This document shows, in pieces, positions 37,155-46,084 of a stretch of 64,000 nt of DNA. Location of the stretch: positions 1-64,000 of the forward strand of contig NZ_BMFS01000001.1 of assembly GCF_014639075.1 (NCBI RefSeq). Reading direction: 5' to 3'. Numbering within the stretch: position 1 is the first letter of the stretch; each line of letters starts with the position of its first letter. This stretch comes from Glycocaulis albus. GTDB lineage: Bacteria > Pseudomonadota > Alphaproteobacteria > Caulobacterales > Maricaulaceae. Position numbers and translations under genes: made by a program. Below the pieces are notes generated by a model. It was not told the DNA's origin. It made no database searches and saw only the letters and a list, made by a program, of their open reading frames with translations.

Positions 37155-38066
37155 TTATCCTGCGAGGGGATCGGCGATTGTTTCGCCGGTCCGTGCGGCG
37201 GCGGCCTTGAGCGTGTTGGCCAGCAGGACAGCAATGGTCATGGGGCCGATCCCGCCGGGCACAGGCGTGATATGGCCTGCGGCCTTTTCACTCGCCTCGA
37301 AGGCGACATCGCCGACCAGTCCTGTATCAGTGCGGTTGATGCCGACATCCAGCACGCACGCGCCCGGCTTTATCCAGTCCGCCTGCACCATTTCCGGGCG
37401 GCCCACAGCGGCAATCAGAATATCGGCCGAGCGGCAGACCGCAGGCAGATCGCGGGTGCGCGAATGGGCGAGCGTCACCGTACAGTTCTGTTCCAGGAAC
37501 AGAAGCCCGGCCGGCTTGCCGACAAGGATGGAGCGCCCGATCACCACGGTGTGCAGGCCGGACAGGTCGCCCAGCGCCTGCCGGGCCAGCCAGACACAGC
37601 CCGAAGGCGTGCAGGGGCGCAGCCCGTCCGCGCCCAGCACCAGCCTGCCTGCGCTGGTGGCGGTCAGCCCGTCCACATCCTTGGCCGGATCGATCGTCTC
37701 CACCACACGCCTGGTATCGATATGGGCGGGCAGCGGCATCTGCACCAGTATGCCGTCCACGGCCGGGTCGGCATTGAGGGTTTCCACCAGAGCGACCAGA
37801 TCGGCTTCAGCCAGGTCTGCGGGGCGCCGGAATTCCTGCGAGATCATGCCCGCAGCCTCTGTGCGCCTTACCTTGTTGCGTACATAGACATGGCTTGCCG
37901 GATCCTCGCCGACCAGCACCACAGCAAGGCAGGGTTTGCGCCCGATGCGTGCACTGAGCGATGCCGCCTCGCTTGCCACCGCGCTGTCGAGCGCCTGCGC
38001 GGCCAGCTTGCCGTCAATCAGGCTGGCAAGCCCTTCACGATGCCGGATGAAATCGGGTGTGCTCAC
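37155..38066 (-). CDS. folD: Bifunctional methylene-THF dehydrogenase/methenyl-THF cyclohydrolase
   Basis: A 303-aa enzyme interconverting one-carbon tetrahydrofolate forms. It has the substrate Tyr/Lys motif [13 protein letters not shown], the GILVQMPLP block, the [12 protein letters not shown] segment and [32 protein letters not shown] closes it. The start is a GTG at 38066, 6 bp after the yggT stop and without a visible ribosome site, so translation is probably coupled to yggT. Confidence 0.96.
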   Translation of the reverse strand: MSTPDFIRHREGLASLIDGKLAAQALDSAVASEAASLSARIGRKPCLAVVLVGEDPASHVYVRNKVRRTEAAGMISQEFRRPADLAEADLVALVETLNADPAVDGILVQMPLPAHIDTRRVVETIDPAKDVDGLTATSAGRLVLGADGLRPCTPSGCVWLARQALGDLSGLHTVVIGRSILVGKPAGLLFLEQNCTVTLAHSRTRDLPAVCRSADILIAAVGRPEMVQADWIKPGACVLDVGINRTDTGLVGDVAFEASEKAAGHITPVPGGIGPMTIAVLLANTLKAAAARTGETIADPLAG

Positions 38067-38072
38067 CGAACG

Positions 38073-38378
38073 CTAGCCCAGAAGCGGAAATATCTGCCCC
38101 ATGATCACCCATTCGCGCACGAAGAAGATGATCAGCAGCAGAACCAGCGGTGACAGGTCAATTCCGCCCAGCGGCGGCAGGATACGGCGGATGGGCGACA
38201 GCACCGGTTCGGTCAGCGCATTGGTGGCGCGCCAGATCGTATTGACGAACTGGTTGCGCGGATTGACGACATTGAACGCGACCAGCCAGCTCAGCACCAC
38301 ATTCACAAAGATTAGCAGCACCAGAATATTCAGTACCGGAATGATGAAATAGATTATCAGGGCCTGACCGAAGGTCAT
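38073..38378 (-). CDS. YggT-family membrane protein
   Basis: A 101-aa protein with two hydrophobic segments (IIYFIIPVLNILVLLIFVNVVLSWLV and LSPLVLLLIIFFVREWVIMG regions) and the family motif NPRNQF...TEPVLSPIRRILPPLGGIDLSP between them. The ATG at 38378 has GGAGA 6 nt upstream. YggT proteins are linked to envelope or osmotic functions but not well defined. Co-transcribed with folD. Confidence 0.9.
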   Translation of the reverse strand: MTFGQALIIYFIIPVLNILVLLIFVNVVLSWLVAFNVVNPRNQFVNTIWRATNALTEPVLSPIRRILPPLGGIDLSPLVLLLIIFFVREWVIMGQIFPLLG

Positions 38379-38465
38379 CGCTGTCTCCGTCTGGACGCAC
38401 GCGCAAGGCGTTGCAAGGGGTGGCGTCTGTCTAGACGCGCATTGCCCTGTCACGCAAGCGCGTGG

Positions 38466-38876
38466 TCAGTGCCGTCCGGGTATCTCTGCGTGGTCGCGCC
38501 AGAACCGGCACACCGCGTCAGCCATCTGCTGATAACCACCCAGGCTGTCGGGCTTGCGCAAGTAAGCATTCGCCCCGGCCTCATAGGCCCTGTCGATATC
38601 GCCTGGCTGGCTTGACGACGAGAACACGATGATGGGGACCAGTTCAGGGTCCTCGCGTTCGCGAAGCGCCTCGATGACCTCGTGGCCGGACAGGCCCGGC
38701 ATGTTCAGATCGAGCAGCATGACATCGAACCGGCTGGAACGAAGCGCATCAAGGGCGGCCTGCCCGCCGGGCACGTGCATCAGATTGGCACCCTTCATGT
38801 CGGCGAAGGCGCGCTTGGTCAGAAAGGCGTCGCTCTCATCATCCTCGACGAGCAGGAGACGGATACTGTTCGCCAT
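38466..38876 (-). CDS. Rcp1-like single-domain response regulator, partner of ethylene-receptor-like kinase
   Basis: A 136-aa receiver protein. It has LLVEDDESDAFLTKRAF, phospho-Asp56 in VMLLDLNMPG, VFSSSSQPGDI and Lys in YLRKPDSLGG. The EDDESDAFLT pattern and the long region before the last helix resemble Rcp1, the partner of cyanobacterial phytochrome. The ATG at 38876 has AGGGGA 5 nt upstream and follows the kinase stop by 26 bp, so the two form one unit. It has no output domain, so phosphate must be passed on or the protein acts by binding. Confidence 0.9.
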   Translation of the reverse strand: MANSIRLLLVEDDESDAFLTKRAFADMKGANLMHVPGGQAALDALRSSRFDVMLLDLNMPGLSGHEVIEALREREDPELVPIIVFSSSSQPGDIDRAYEAGANAYLRKPDSLGGYQQMADAVCRFWRDHAEIPGRH

Positions 38877-38902
38877 TGTCTTCCCCTTCGGGCCCCGCTG
38901 GC

Positions 38903-40111
38903 TTACGAGGTGACGCCGCCGGCCGGTAACGAACCCGCTGCCGGCAGGGTCAGGCAGAAGCGTGCGCCGTGAAGGTGGGTTTCGTCCAGCCAAATTTCGC
39001 CGCCATGGCTCTCGACGATCTCCCGGCAGAAGGCCAGGCCCACCCCCATACCCTGATAACGGGTGTTGTCATGCAGCCTTTTCATCATCTGGAAAATCGT
39101 CTCGGCGTGCGCCGGATCGATCCCGATTCCATTGTCTGTAATGGAAACCGCGACCATGCCGTCATCACCCTGCGCGGCATTTATCGTGATCACCGGCGGC
39201 AGGGCGGAACGGTATTTTATCGCGTTGGAAACCAGATTCTGAAAAAGCTGGGTCAAAAGCACCGGATCGCCCTCAACGTGCGGTAAATCCCCAAACTCCA
39301 GCGATGCGCCGCTGGCCTGTATGTCGTCTTCCAGCGCCGACATCACGCCGGTAATGACACGCCGCAATTCCAGTGCCTCGGTCTTTGGTGGCCGGTTCAC
39401 CAGCTGGGCATATTCCTGCAGGACAGCGATCAGGGTCTGGGCACGCAGCGCGCCCTCGCGCACCTTGGCCAGATGCTTCTGGCCGTCGGCGCTCATCGCA
39501 TCGGCCTCTTCCTGCTCGAGAAGCTGGGAGAATATCTGGATGTGACGCAAGGGGGCCTGCAGATCGTGCGCGGCGGCTGCCGCAAACTGGCGCAAGGCCG
39601 TATTGGCCCGTTCAAGGTCGCGCGTGCGCTGGCGGACGCGATGTTCCAGCTGGCCCGTCACGGCCATCAGCCGGGCTTCCGCCTCGTCGCGGCGCCCGAT
39701 CTCGGCCTGCAAGGCATGGTTGGATCGTTGCAGCTGTATGTTTGACGGCATGGCCAGCGCGCGCGGCAATAACGGCCACAATGCAAGGGCGGTAGCCACG
39801 GATACGGCTGCCGTGGCCGCTTTCAGCACGCCCTCGAACTGATAGTGCGGGTTCCATACCGTCCAGATGGAGAAAAGATGCGTCATGCCGCACAGAAGGA
39901 TGAAGGCCACGAACAGCCACATTACCGGGCGGTAGACCAGGTCGGGCCTGCGTATCGAGAAAATGGCCAGCGCTGCGGGAATGGAGAAATAGGACAGCGC
40001 GATCAGCGCATCGGACAGCACATGCGTCCACAATATGGACGGCTCCCACAGATAGCACATGCCGTGGGGCATGAAGCCGTGCGTTGATAGCGAATGCGTC
40101 ATGGGTTCCAT
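38903..40111 (-). CDS. Sensor histidine kinase with ethylene-receptor-type membrane domain
   Basis: A 402-aa kinase with three membrane helices (about 28-53, 60-84, 92-118) that closely match the ethylene-binding domain of plant ETR1 and cyanobacterial receptors. With a constant offset of 9, the ETR1 residues Asp25, Tyr32, Ile35, Pro36, Ile62, Cys65 and His69 fall on Asp34, Tyr41, Ile44, Pro45, Ile71, Cys74 and His78. Cys74 and His78 (CGMTH) are the copper(I) ligands. There is no GAF domain. A short coiled coil leads to a phytochrome-type HisKA (His182 in AAHDLQAPLRHI) and a HATPase with NLVSNAIKYR, DNGIGID and GMGVGLAFC. GGGAGG lies 10 nt before the ATG. The partner regulator gene follows. 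Confidence 0.9.
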   Translation of the reverse strand: MEPMTHSLSTHGFMPHGMCYLWEPSILWTHVLSDALIALSYFSIPAALAIFSIRRPDLVYRPVMWLFVAFILLCGMTHLFSIWTVWNPHYQFEGVLKAATAAVSVATALALWPLLPRALAMPSNIQLQRSNHALQAEIGRRDEAEARLMAVTGQLEHRVRQRTRDLERANTALRQFAAAAAHDLQAPLRHIQIFSQLLEQEEADAMSADGQKHLAKVREGALRAQTLIAVLQEYAQLVNRPPKTEALELRRVITGVMSALEDDIQASGASLEFGDLPHVEGDPVLLTQLFQNLVSNAIKYRSALPPVITINAAQGDDGMVAVSITDNGIGIDPAHAETIFQMMKRLHDNTRYQGMGVGLAFCREIVESHGGEIWLDETHLHGARFCLTLPAAGSLPAGGVTS

Positions 40112-40208
40112 GCGCTTCGGGCCTCCCCTGCTTAGCCGGCACTATCTATGCGGCAGGACGGGCGTCAAGCGGGCCACCGGCGATTTCGACGGCTGCTCCA
40201 TCATGTGC

Positions 40209-40238
40209 TTGACAAGATACGTGGCCGGGCACTACCTC
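40209..40238 (+). promoter_or_regulatory. Probable tRNA-Ala promoter
   Basis: A consensus TTGACA (40209-40214) is followed after 17-18 bp by CTACCT/TACCTC, and the tRNA begins 20 bp further on. The -35 is perfect, the -10 poor. It lies back to back with the kinase gene. Confidence 0.5.
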
Positions 40239-40257
40239 CCTGACCTCTTCGCGAAGT

Positions 40258-40333
<76 letters not shown>

Positions 40334-40768
40334 TTTTTCCAGGTTTTCCTCCGCGTTCGCCCGGCCGGTCCTAGCTGACGCTGCCGGCGCGTGATTGCGG
40401 TTTCAAACTCCGCAGTTCCGGCGCTGCGCCGCCGGCGCCATTTATCCAGACGTCCGAAAAAGTTCCGGATCGGCAGACATTTGCAGCTGCCGGTACCGGG
40501 TATGGGGCGCTAATGTGGCCGCGCCCCGTCAAGACGGCACCAATAAGGCAGCCTGTTCGCGCACCGGGCACCGCCGATGGGAGCGCCGTATTACAAAAAT
40601 TCAATACGTTAACCGGTGCCCAGAGCTTCACATGAACCGGAGGTGAACGCCATCTGACTGTATTTGTTGGCCTTTTATGGCCTCATTCAGGATTAATTTT
40701 CAGCAAACTCCGCCCCTACCCCTAAAACCTGCCGGGCAGATCCCCGGCATCGGACGAGCGGGGCGGGG
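40334..40768. other. 435-bp leader region of the nfrB-like gene, no gene seen
   Basis: Short open frames on both strands here have no ribosome sites or protein-like composition. The left half is GC-rich with small palindromes; from about 40590 to 40715 it becomes clearly AT-richer, as for a promoter region. TTAACC (40609-40614) could be a CtrA half-site, and GGCC-TTTTAT-GGCC forms a small inverted repeat. No recognisable GEMM (c-di-GMP) riboswitch core was found. Confidence 0.5.
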
Positions 40769-42526
40769 ATGGACTGGTTTTCTCTTCTAGAGGCGGCGGC
40801 AGGCCTGGTTGGGGGCTTGGGTGACTGGTTCACCGATCCTGTAACACGCGAAAGCCTGGGCGAGGCCGTGCGCATCTACTGGACGGTTCTGTCCTGGGCG
40901 ACGGTCTATGCGGCGCTGGTGATCTTTGTCTCTTCCATCGATGACACGTTTCTGGACCTCTATTACTGGGTGCTGACGGCGCAGAACCTTGTCTTGCGGC
41001 CCTTCCGGCGCATTCCCTCGGTCGAAAAGCTGCGTGCCATGCCCGAAAAGCGGCTGGCCATACTGATCCCTGCCTGGCAGGAGGCCGATGTGATTGCCCG
41101 GATGGTGGATCACACCATTCAGGAGCTGGACTATACCGCCTACGACATCTTTATCGGGGTATATCCCAATGATGCGGACACGATCCGCGAGGCCGACGCG
41201 CTGGTGGCCCGTCACGGCAATGTCTACCGCGCCAATGTCGGCCATCCCGGCCCGACCTCGAAAGCCGACTGCCTGAACTGGATCATCCAGAACGCGATCG
41301 CCCGTGAGCTGCAGACCGGCAGGCGCTATGACGCCTTTGTCATGCATGACAGCGAGGACGTGATTCATCCCCTGTCCTTCAAGGTGATGAATGCCTGGCT
41401 GGACCGCGCCGACATGGTGCAATTGCCGGTCCTGTCGATGCCGCGTGCCTGGAACGCGCTGGTGGCAGGCCACTATATGGACGAGTTTGCCGAATGGCAT
41501 ACCAAGGATCTCGTCGTTCGCTCCCACATGACCGCGCAAGTGCCCTCTGCCGGCGTGGCAACTGCGCTGTCGCGCCGCGTCATCGACCTTCTCAATGCCG
41601 AACGCGAGAACCTGCCCTTCAATACCGACAGCCTGACCGAGGATTATGATATCGGCCACCGGCTCTATGAGGCCGGGTTCAAGTCCGCCTTTGTGCGCTA
41701 TTTTGCGCGGGTCAGGTTGACGACGCCCAAAGGCAGGCGCCGCACGCGGGTGGAGCTCGTGTGCACGCGTGAATTTTTCCCCGACGCGATGACGGTGTCG
41801 GTAAAGCAGAAATCACGCTGGATGCTGGGCATTTCCTACATGGGCTGGCGGCAGCTGGGATGGGTCGGCCCGCTCGTCCACCGCTATTTCCTTTATCGCG
41901 ACCGCAAAGCCATCTGGACCGCGCCGACGGGCATGCTGGCCTACTTCATCACCCTCCAGTGGGCGTTGTACTGGCTTGTCTCGGCCGCCATTCCCGAAGC
42001 CGGTGGCCTGCCGCCGCTGATCGACCCCAAAAGCTGGGTCTGGTCGATCGTGCTGATCAATTTCTGGTTTCTGGTGAACCGGCTCGTCCACCGGATGATC
42101 TTCACCGGCATCACGCACGGGTTCAAATACCTGGTAATGGTGCCGGTGCGCATGGTGGTGGGCAACTATATCGGCTTTCTGGCGGCCGCACGCGCCAACC
42201 GGCGCTGGATCGTCCACCGCGTGACCGGTGTGGCGATCACCTGGGACAAGACGATGCACTCCTATCCCTCGCCGGAGGAGATACGCCGCACCCAGTCCAG
42301 CTTTGCCTCGCACGAGCGGCCCGTGGCGGCGCGCCCCGCCTTGCCGGAGACCCTGACCGCCGGGCTTGCCGCTTCGGTGCCGGCTGCGCCCCGTCCAGCC
42401 CTGCCTGCGCCATCGCAAACACCCTTCATTTTTGATCTGGACAGACGCGCCGGTGCGCTCATGGAAAGAGCGCCAGCCCCGCCGCCCATGCCTGTTCCGG
42501 CTCGTATAGCGGAGACCCTTTCATGA
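40769..42526 (+). CDS. nfrB: NfrB-like inner-membrane glycosyltransferase (GT2 family)
   Basis: A 585-aa protein related to E. coli NfrB, the glycosyltransferase of the phage-N4-receptor polysaccharide. An N-terminal membrane helix (about 36-55) precedes the GT2 domain, with LIPAWQEADVI at 99-109, the DxD-like DSED at 194-197, TEDYD at 290-294 and QKSRW at 347-351. Three or more membrane helices follow (about 375-470). E. coli NfrB (about 745 aa) carries a C-terminal MshEN domain that binds c-di-GMP; here the C-terminus is a short Pro/Ala-rich tail and no such domain is visible. The stop overlaps the nfrA-like start by 4 bp. The symbol is by similarity. Confidence 0.82.
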   Translation: MDWFSLLEAAAGLVGGLGDWFTDPVTRESLGEAVRIYWTVLSWATVYAALVIFVSSIDDTFLDLYYWVLTAQNLVLRPFRRIPSVEKLRAMPEKRLAILIPAWQEADVIARMVDHTIQELDYTAYDIFIGVYPNDADTIREADALVARHGNVYRANVGHPGPTSKADCLNWIIQNAIARELQTGRRYDAFVMHDSEDVIHPLSFKVMNAWLDRADMVQLPVLSMPRAWNALVAGHYMDEFAEWHTKDLVVRSHMTAQVPSAGVATALSRRVIDLLNAERENLPFNTDSLTEDYDIGHRLYEAGFKSAFVRYFARVRLTTPKGRRRTRVELVCTREFFPDAMTVSVKQKSRWMLGISYMGWRQLGWVGPLVHRYFLYRDRKAIWTAPTGMLAYFITLQWALYWLVSAAIPEAGGLPPLIDPKSWVWSIVLINFWFLVNRLVHRMIFTGITHGFKYLVMVPVRMVVGNYIGFLAAARANRRWIVHRVTGVAITWDKTMHSYPSPEEIRRTQSSFASHERPVAARPALPETLTAGLAASVPAAPRPALPAPSQTPFIFDLDRRAGALMERAPAPPPMPVPARIAETLS

Positions 42527-44211
42527 CCCACACCCGTAAACGCCTGACGCGCTTCCGGTTCAACTCGGCCATTGGCCTGCTTGCTGCCGGCCTGTTGCTT
42601 GAATCCGGGGTGGATGTCGACCGGGCGGTATCTGCCTTTGCCACTGATTCCGGCCAGCTTGCCTGCGGCTATGAGCATTTGCGCCAGCAGGCCGTCGCGG
42701 CTGGCACGGCGCAAGGCTGGATGATGGCCGGCGATTGTGCGGCGACGCTGGGCGACCCGGCGACCGCGCTGGAAGCCTATCTCTACGCGCACACGATTGG
42801 CGGCATGAATGCGGACGAGACCATCTATGTGCTGCGCTCAATCGGCTTTCAGGCAGAAGCGGCCGGTGATCTGAACCGTTCGCGCTGGGCCTGGGTGGAG
42901 GCGGCCGGCCTGTCGCAATCGCCCGGCGACCGGCTGCGGGCGGCGCGGGCCCTCCGGCTGGCGGGAGAGACGGGCGCCGCGCGCGCGCGGCTGGCTGCGC
43001 TTGACGAGACGGGATTCCAGGGCGGTGAGCTGGCACTGCTTTACGAGGAGCGTGCGCGCGTGATCTCCGCTGAACAGCCCCGTGAGGCAGCGATGTGGAT
43101 GGACCGCGCGATTGCCATCGAGCCGGCGGCCTTCCGGCATTTCGACAAGGGCCTGTGGCTGCAGGCAGCCGGCGATGATGCCGGGGCGCTGATCGCGCTG
43201 GAGGCGGCCTACGCGGCAGACCCGCTGAGCCGGGACATCGCGCTGGCCAATGCCTATGCCTACCGGCGTGCCGGGCGCCATGAGGATGCGGCGCTGATCT
43301 TTGCCGATGTGGCAGGGCGCGAGCAGCTCAATCTCGGCGTACGCGAGGAAGAAGGCTATGCGCGCGCCGCCGCCGGACAGCGCAGCGCCGCGGCGGCCGC
43401 TTTTCGTGATGCGATTGACCGGCACGCCGCCGCGGGGACGGGCGATGATGACCCGGTGCGGCTCTACCGGTTGCGCCGTGAGGTCGAGACGCTTGAACGC
43501 ACGACCTATTTCACGGGCTATCTGACCTGGCGCGATGACGCGGCTTTTAGCGGATTCACCCTGCCCGAACAGGGCAGTTTTGAAAGCCAGATCGGCGCCG
43601 AGGCGGGCTGGCGGCCAGAGGGGCTCTACCGGGCCGGGCGCGGGGTCACGCTCTATGGCCGCGCCTATCAGAGCCTTGATGCCGGATCGCTCTCGCGTGC
43701 CGATGACACACTCCAGCTTGGCCTTGGCGCGCGCTGGAAGCCCATTGCCGGCCATGATTTCAACCTCGCTGCAGAACGTCTGATCGCAGGCGGTGATCTG
43801 GCGCGCGATGCCTGGCTGTTGCGGGCGTCTTATGGATGGACACAAGGCGGAGACTGGAATCCGGTTGCGGATCGCTGGGTCTATACCAGCCTCTATGGCG
43901 ATCTGGCCTGGATCCCGGATGATCCGCAGTTCACGTCGGCCTATGCCTCTGTGCGCCACGGGCTTCGCTTCCGCACGGGCGAGGGCTGGGCTGTGACACC
44001 CTATGTCACGGCTGTCGGCCAGATTTCCGATGACAGCCTTGCCACGCGCGAACGGCTGGAGGCCGGCGCCGGTGTGATGGTTTCGCGCTGGTTCGGTGAG
44101 GATCAGTACCGCGCGTATCGTCACCGGGTCGATTTCGAACTGGAATACCGGGCGGGCATGGGTGACACGCCCGGCCATAGTGTCATCGGGCGCGTGGTGG
44201 TCAATTTCTGA
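42523..44211 (+). CDS. nfrA: NfrA-like outer-membrane export protein with TPR region
   Basis: A 562-aa protein. An N-terminal hydrophobic segment (about 13-28, FNSAIGLLAAGLLLESG) may be a signal or anchor. Residues 40-310 are TPR-like repeats, and from about 330 the sequence becomes aromatic and beta-rich, ending HSVIGRVVVNF with a terminal Phe, as for an outer-membrane barrel. This matches the C-terminal domain of NfrA-type proteins, which export the polysaccharide made by NfrB and serve as the phage N4 receptor in E. coli. The order nfrB then nfrA is kept. At 562 aa it is much shorter than E. coli NfrA (about 990), mainly through fewer repeats. Confidence 0.78.
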   Translation: MTHTRKRLTRFRFNSAIGLLAAGLLLESGVDVDRAVSAFATDSGQLACGYEHLRQQAVAAGTAQGWMMAGDCAATLGDPATALEAYLYAHTIGGMNADETIYVLRSIGFQAEAAGDLNRSRWAWVEAAGLSQSPGDRLRAARALRLAGETGAARARLAALDETGFQGGELALLYEERARVISAEQPREAAMWMDRAIAIEPAAFRHFDKGLWLQAAGDDAGALIALEAAYAADPLSRDIALANAYAYRRAGRHEDAALIFADVAGREQLNLGVREEEGYARAAAGQRSAAAAAFRDAIDRHAAAGTGDDDPVRLYRLRREVETLERTTYFTGYLTWRDDAAFSGFTLPEQGSFESQIGAEAGWRPEGLYRAGRGVTLYGRAYQSLDAGSLSRADDTLQLGLGARWKPIAGHDFNLAAERLIAGGDLARDAWLLRASYGWTQGGDWNPVADRWVYTSLYGDLAWIPDDPQFTSAYASVRHGLRFRTGEGWAVTPYVTAVGQISDDSLATRERLEAGAGVMVSRWFGEDQYRAYRHRVDFELEYRAGMGDTPGHSVIGRVVVNF

Positions 44212-44316
44212 GCCGATAGACTCTCTGCAGGCAAAGGACGGCCCGATTTCACTGGAAGACCAGGGCTGAGAGGCGTATAACCCCTGCCGGTTTATGGTTA
44301 GCGGCACAGGCAGGGC

Positions 44317-45192
44317 ATGGCGCTTCTCGCTTCCATACAGGCAGGCAGTATTGTCAAGACGGTGGCGGGCGCGGTGCTGGTCGCGGCGGGGCTTACCGTG
44401 TCCGGCCAGGTTGCCGAGGAATATGCCTTGCGTGAGCGGGCCTATGCGCTCGCCGGAAGCGGGCAGTGCCGCGCAGCACACAGCGCCTTTGCCGAGCTGG
44501 CCCGGTCCAGCGGGGATGTGCGCGACTGGCTGGCAGCAGCGACCTGCGCGATAGAGGCCGGTGACCATGACCGCGCGGTCACGGCGCTGCAGGCCGTGCT
44601 GGCCGAGCGTCATGTTCTCACCACGGATGAGCAGATTTTTGCGCTACGCAGTTATGGCTATCGCGCCGAAGCTGCCGGTGACGGAGCCGGTGCACGCCAG
44701 GCCTGGCGCGATGCCGCTGCCCTGTCAGGGGCAGCGCAAGACCGGCTGATGGCCGCCCGCGCGGCCCGTCTTGCCGGTGACCGTGCAACGGCGCACGCGG
44801 AGTTGGCCGCTCTCAGCCCGGGCGCATTACCGGCGCAGTTCGCCGCCATCTGGCATGATGAGCAGGCCAGCCATGCCCGCCTTGCCGGACGCAATCGCGA
44901 AGCGCTGGCCCATATCGAGCAGGCGATTACCGTAGAAGACACGCCATGGCGCCGCTATGAGCAGGGCGTGGTGATGACCGCGCTGGGCCTGCACCGGTCA
45001 GCTGCGGAGGCGTTGATGCTCGCGCACGAGGGCGCGCCGGACAATGCCAGCATCCTTGTCTCGCTGGCCTATGCCAGCCGGGCCAGCGGCGAGACGGCTT
45101 CCGCGTACGATTACTACCGGCAGGCAGTCCGTCTTGATCCCGGCCTGTCGCGCCTCAGTGCTGATTTTCCGCCTGAAAACAGCCGCTCCTGA
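44317..45192 (+). CDS. TPR protein, barrel-less paralogue of the NfrA-like protein
   Basis: A 291-aa protein with an N-terminal signal-like segment (about 11-31) and TPR repeats. It is clearly related to the TPR half of the preceding gene: both have an acidic-x-ILE-type LRS-G-x-x-AEAAGD word, then AAR-x-x-RLAG, a DEQA/EERA helix and a YEQG/FDKG helix in the same order and spacing. It stops where the barrel would begin. It is probably periplasmic and may assist or regulate NfrA/NfrB; this is inference. The gap from nfrA is 105 bp. Confidence 0.75.
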   Translation: MALLASIQAGSIVKTVAGAVLVAAGLTVSGQVAEEYALRERAYALAGSGQCRAAHSAFAELARSSGDVRDWLAAATCAIEAGDHDRAVTALQAVLAERHVLTTDEQIFALRSYGYRAEAAGDGAGARQAWRDAAALSGAAQDRLMAARAARLAGDRATAHAELAALSPGALPAQFAAIWHDEQASHARLAGRNREALAHIEQAITVEDTPWRRYEQGVVMTALGLHRSAAEALMLAHEGAPDNASILVSLAYASRASGETASAYDYYRQAVRLDPGLSRLSADFPPENSRS

Positions 45193-45242
45193 CGCCCGCC
45201 TGCCAACCGCTTGTTTACCGGTGACAGGCTAGGCTTGCGCTT

Positions 45243-45671
45243 ATGGATACCCTGTTTGCGACACTTCTGGCATCTGCCGCCCTTGCGCTATCGGCCCCGC
45301 CGCCCGCGGAAGAAGAAAGCGCTGCGCCTGCAGTGTCGGAGCGCATTCTCTCGACATCGCCAAGCTATGTCCGCATGGAGCCGGTATCGGCTTCGGTGCG
45401 GGCCGGCGCCTATATGGGCGGCGTTCTGGAGGTTCAGTTTGCGCTGGATATTCCAGATGAGGCGCTGCGCGAGCAGGCCCGGGCCAGCACGCTGCGCCTG
45501 CGTGATGGTTATGTCACGGCGCTGACCAGCTATGGCGGGCTTGGCTACCGGGCCGGTGACGTGCCTGATTTCGTGCGCATTACGCGCCTGTTGCAGCAAT
45601 CCACGGACAGGACGCTCGGCGCGCGCGGCGCGGAGGTCCTGATCCGTTCGATTGCGCTGCACGAGCCATAG
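45243..45671 (+). CDS. Small secreted protein, FliL-like C-terminal pattern
   Basis: A 142-aa protein with a signal peptide (MDTLFATLLASAALALSAPP). The mature region reads GGVLEVQFALDIPDEALREQA, then LRDGYVTALTSY and ARGAEVLIRSIALHEP. The combination of a beta strand, a RDxxxxxL helix and a late LIxxIxL strand recalls FliL-type periplasmic domains, but similarity is weak. It begins 50 bp after the TPR gene, so it may belong to the nfr unit. Confidence 0.55.
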   Translation: MDTLFATLLASAALALSAPPPAEEESAAPAVSERILSTSPSYVRMEPVSASVRAGAYMGGVLEVQFALDIPDEALREQARASTLRLRDGYVTALTSYGGLGYRAGDVPDFVRITRLLQQSTDRTLGARGAEVLIRSIALHEP

Positions 45672-45690
45672 GCTCGCCTCGGGGCGGTAA

Positions 45691-46014
45691 TTACGAGCGC
45701 GGGACGATGGTGAAGGTGACGGTCTCGCCGGTCGTGTTCTCGCCTTCCCAGCTATCGCCGAGGCTGAGGCCCTCCTGGATCGGCTGGCAATTGGTCTCGC
45801 CGGTGGCGCGGCTGGTGCACAGCTCGTCGCCCTGGACCTCCCAGGTTCCGGAAATGCCGACATCGCTGGAATAGGTGCCGTCCTCGCTCAGCATCACCGT
45901 ATAGGTGACGCTGTCGGACTGGACCTGAAGCGCATGTTCAAGCAGCGCATCGACAGAGGCGCCGTGATCGTCGGCGCCAAGAAGTGCCAGGCTGGCGGCA
46001 AGCATGGTCAGCAT
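45691..46014 (-). CDS. Small secreted hypothetical protein
   Basis: A 107-aa protein with a short signal peptide (MLTMLAASLALLG). The mature part is acidic and beta-rich, with YTVMLSEDGTYSSDVGISGTWEVQGDELCTS and TGETNCQPI containing two cysteines that could pair. This resembles small lipocalin-like or GLPGLI-type stress domains, without a firm match. AAGGGAG lies 8 nt before the ATG. A CtrA-type site is 71 bp upstream of the start. Confidence 0.6.
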   Translation of the reverse strand: MLTMLAASLALLGADDHGASVDALLEHALQVQSDSVTYTVMLSEDGTYSSDVGISGTWEVQGDELCTSRATGETNCQPIQEGLSLGDSWEGENTTGETVTFTIVPRS

Positions 46015-46084
46015 GAATAGATCTCCCTTGTGTTGCCCATGCCCCGTTGTGACGACGGGGCCGTCTGGCCCCGTTCCGGCATGG

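Noticed and set aside
40371-40646. Two opposing open frames of 83-86 codons ahead of nfrB
   Set aside because: No ribosome sites, odd composition and mutual overlap; treated as leader DNA. No GEMM riboswitch core recognised either.
42838-44613. 591-codon open frame antisense to the nfrA-like gene
   Set aside because: Crosses an intergenic gap and mirrors codon structure of the plus strand; nfrA has the family features.
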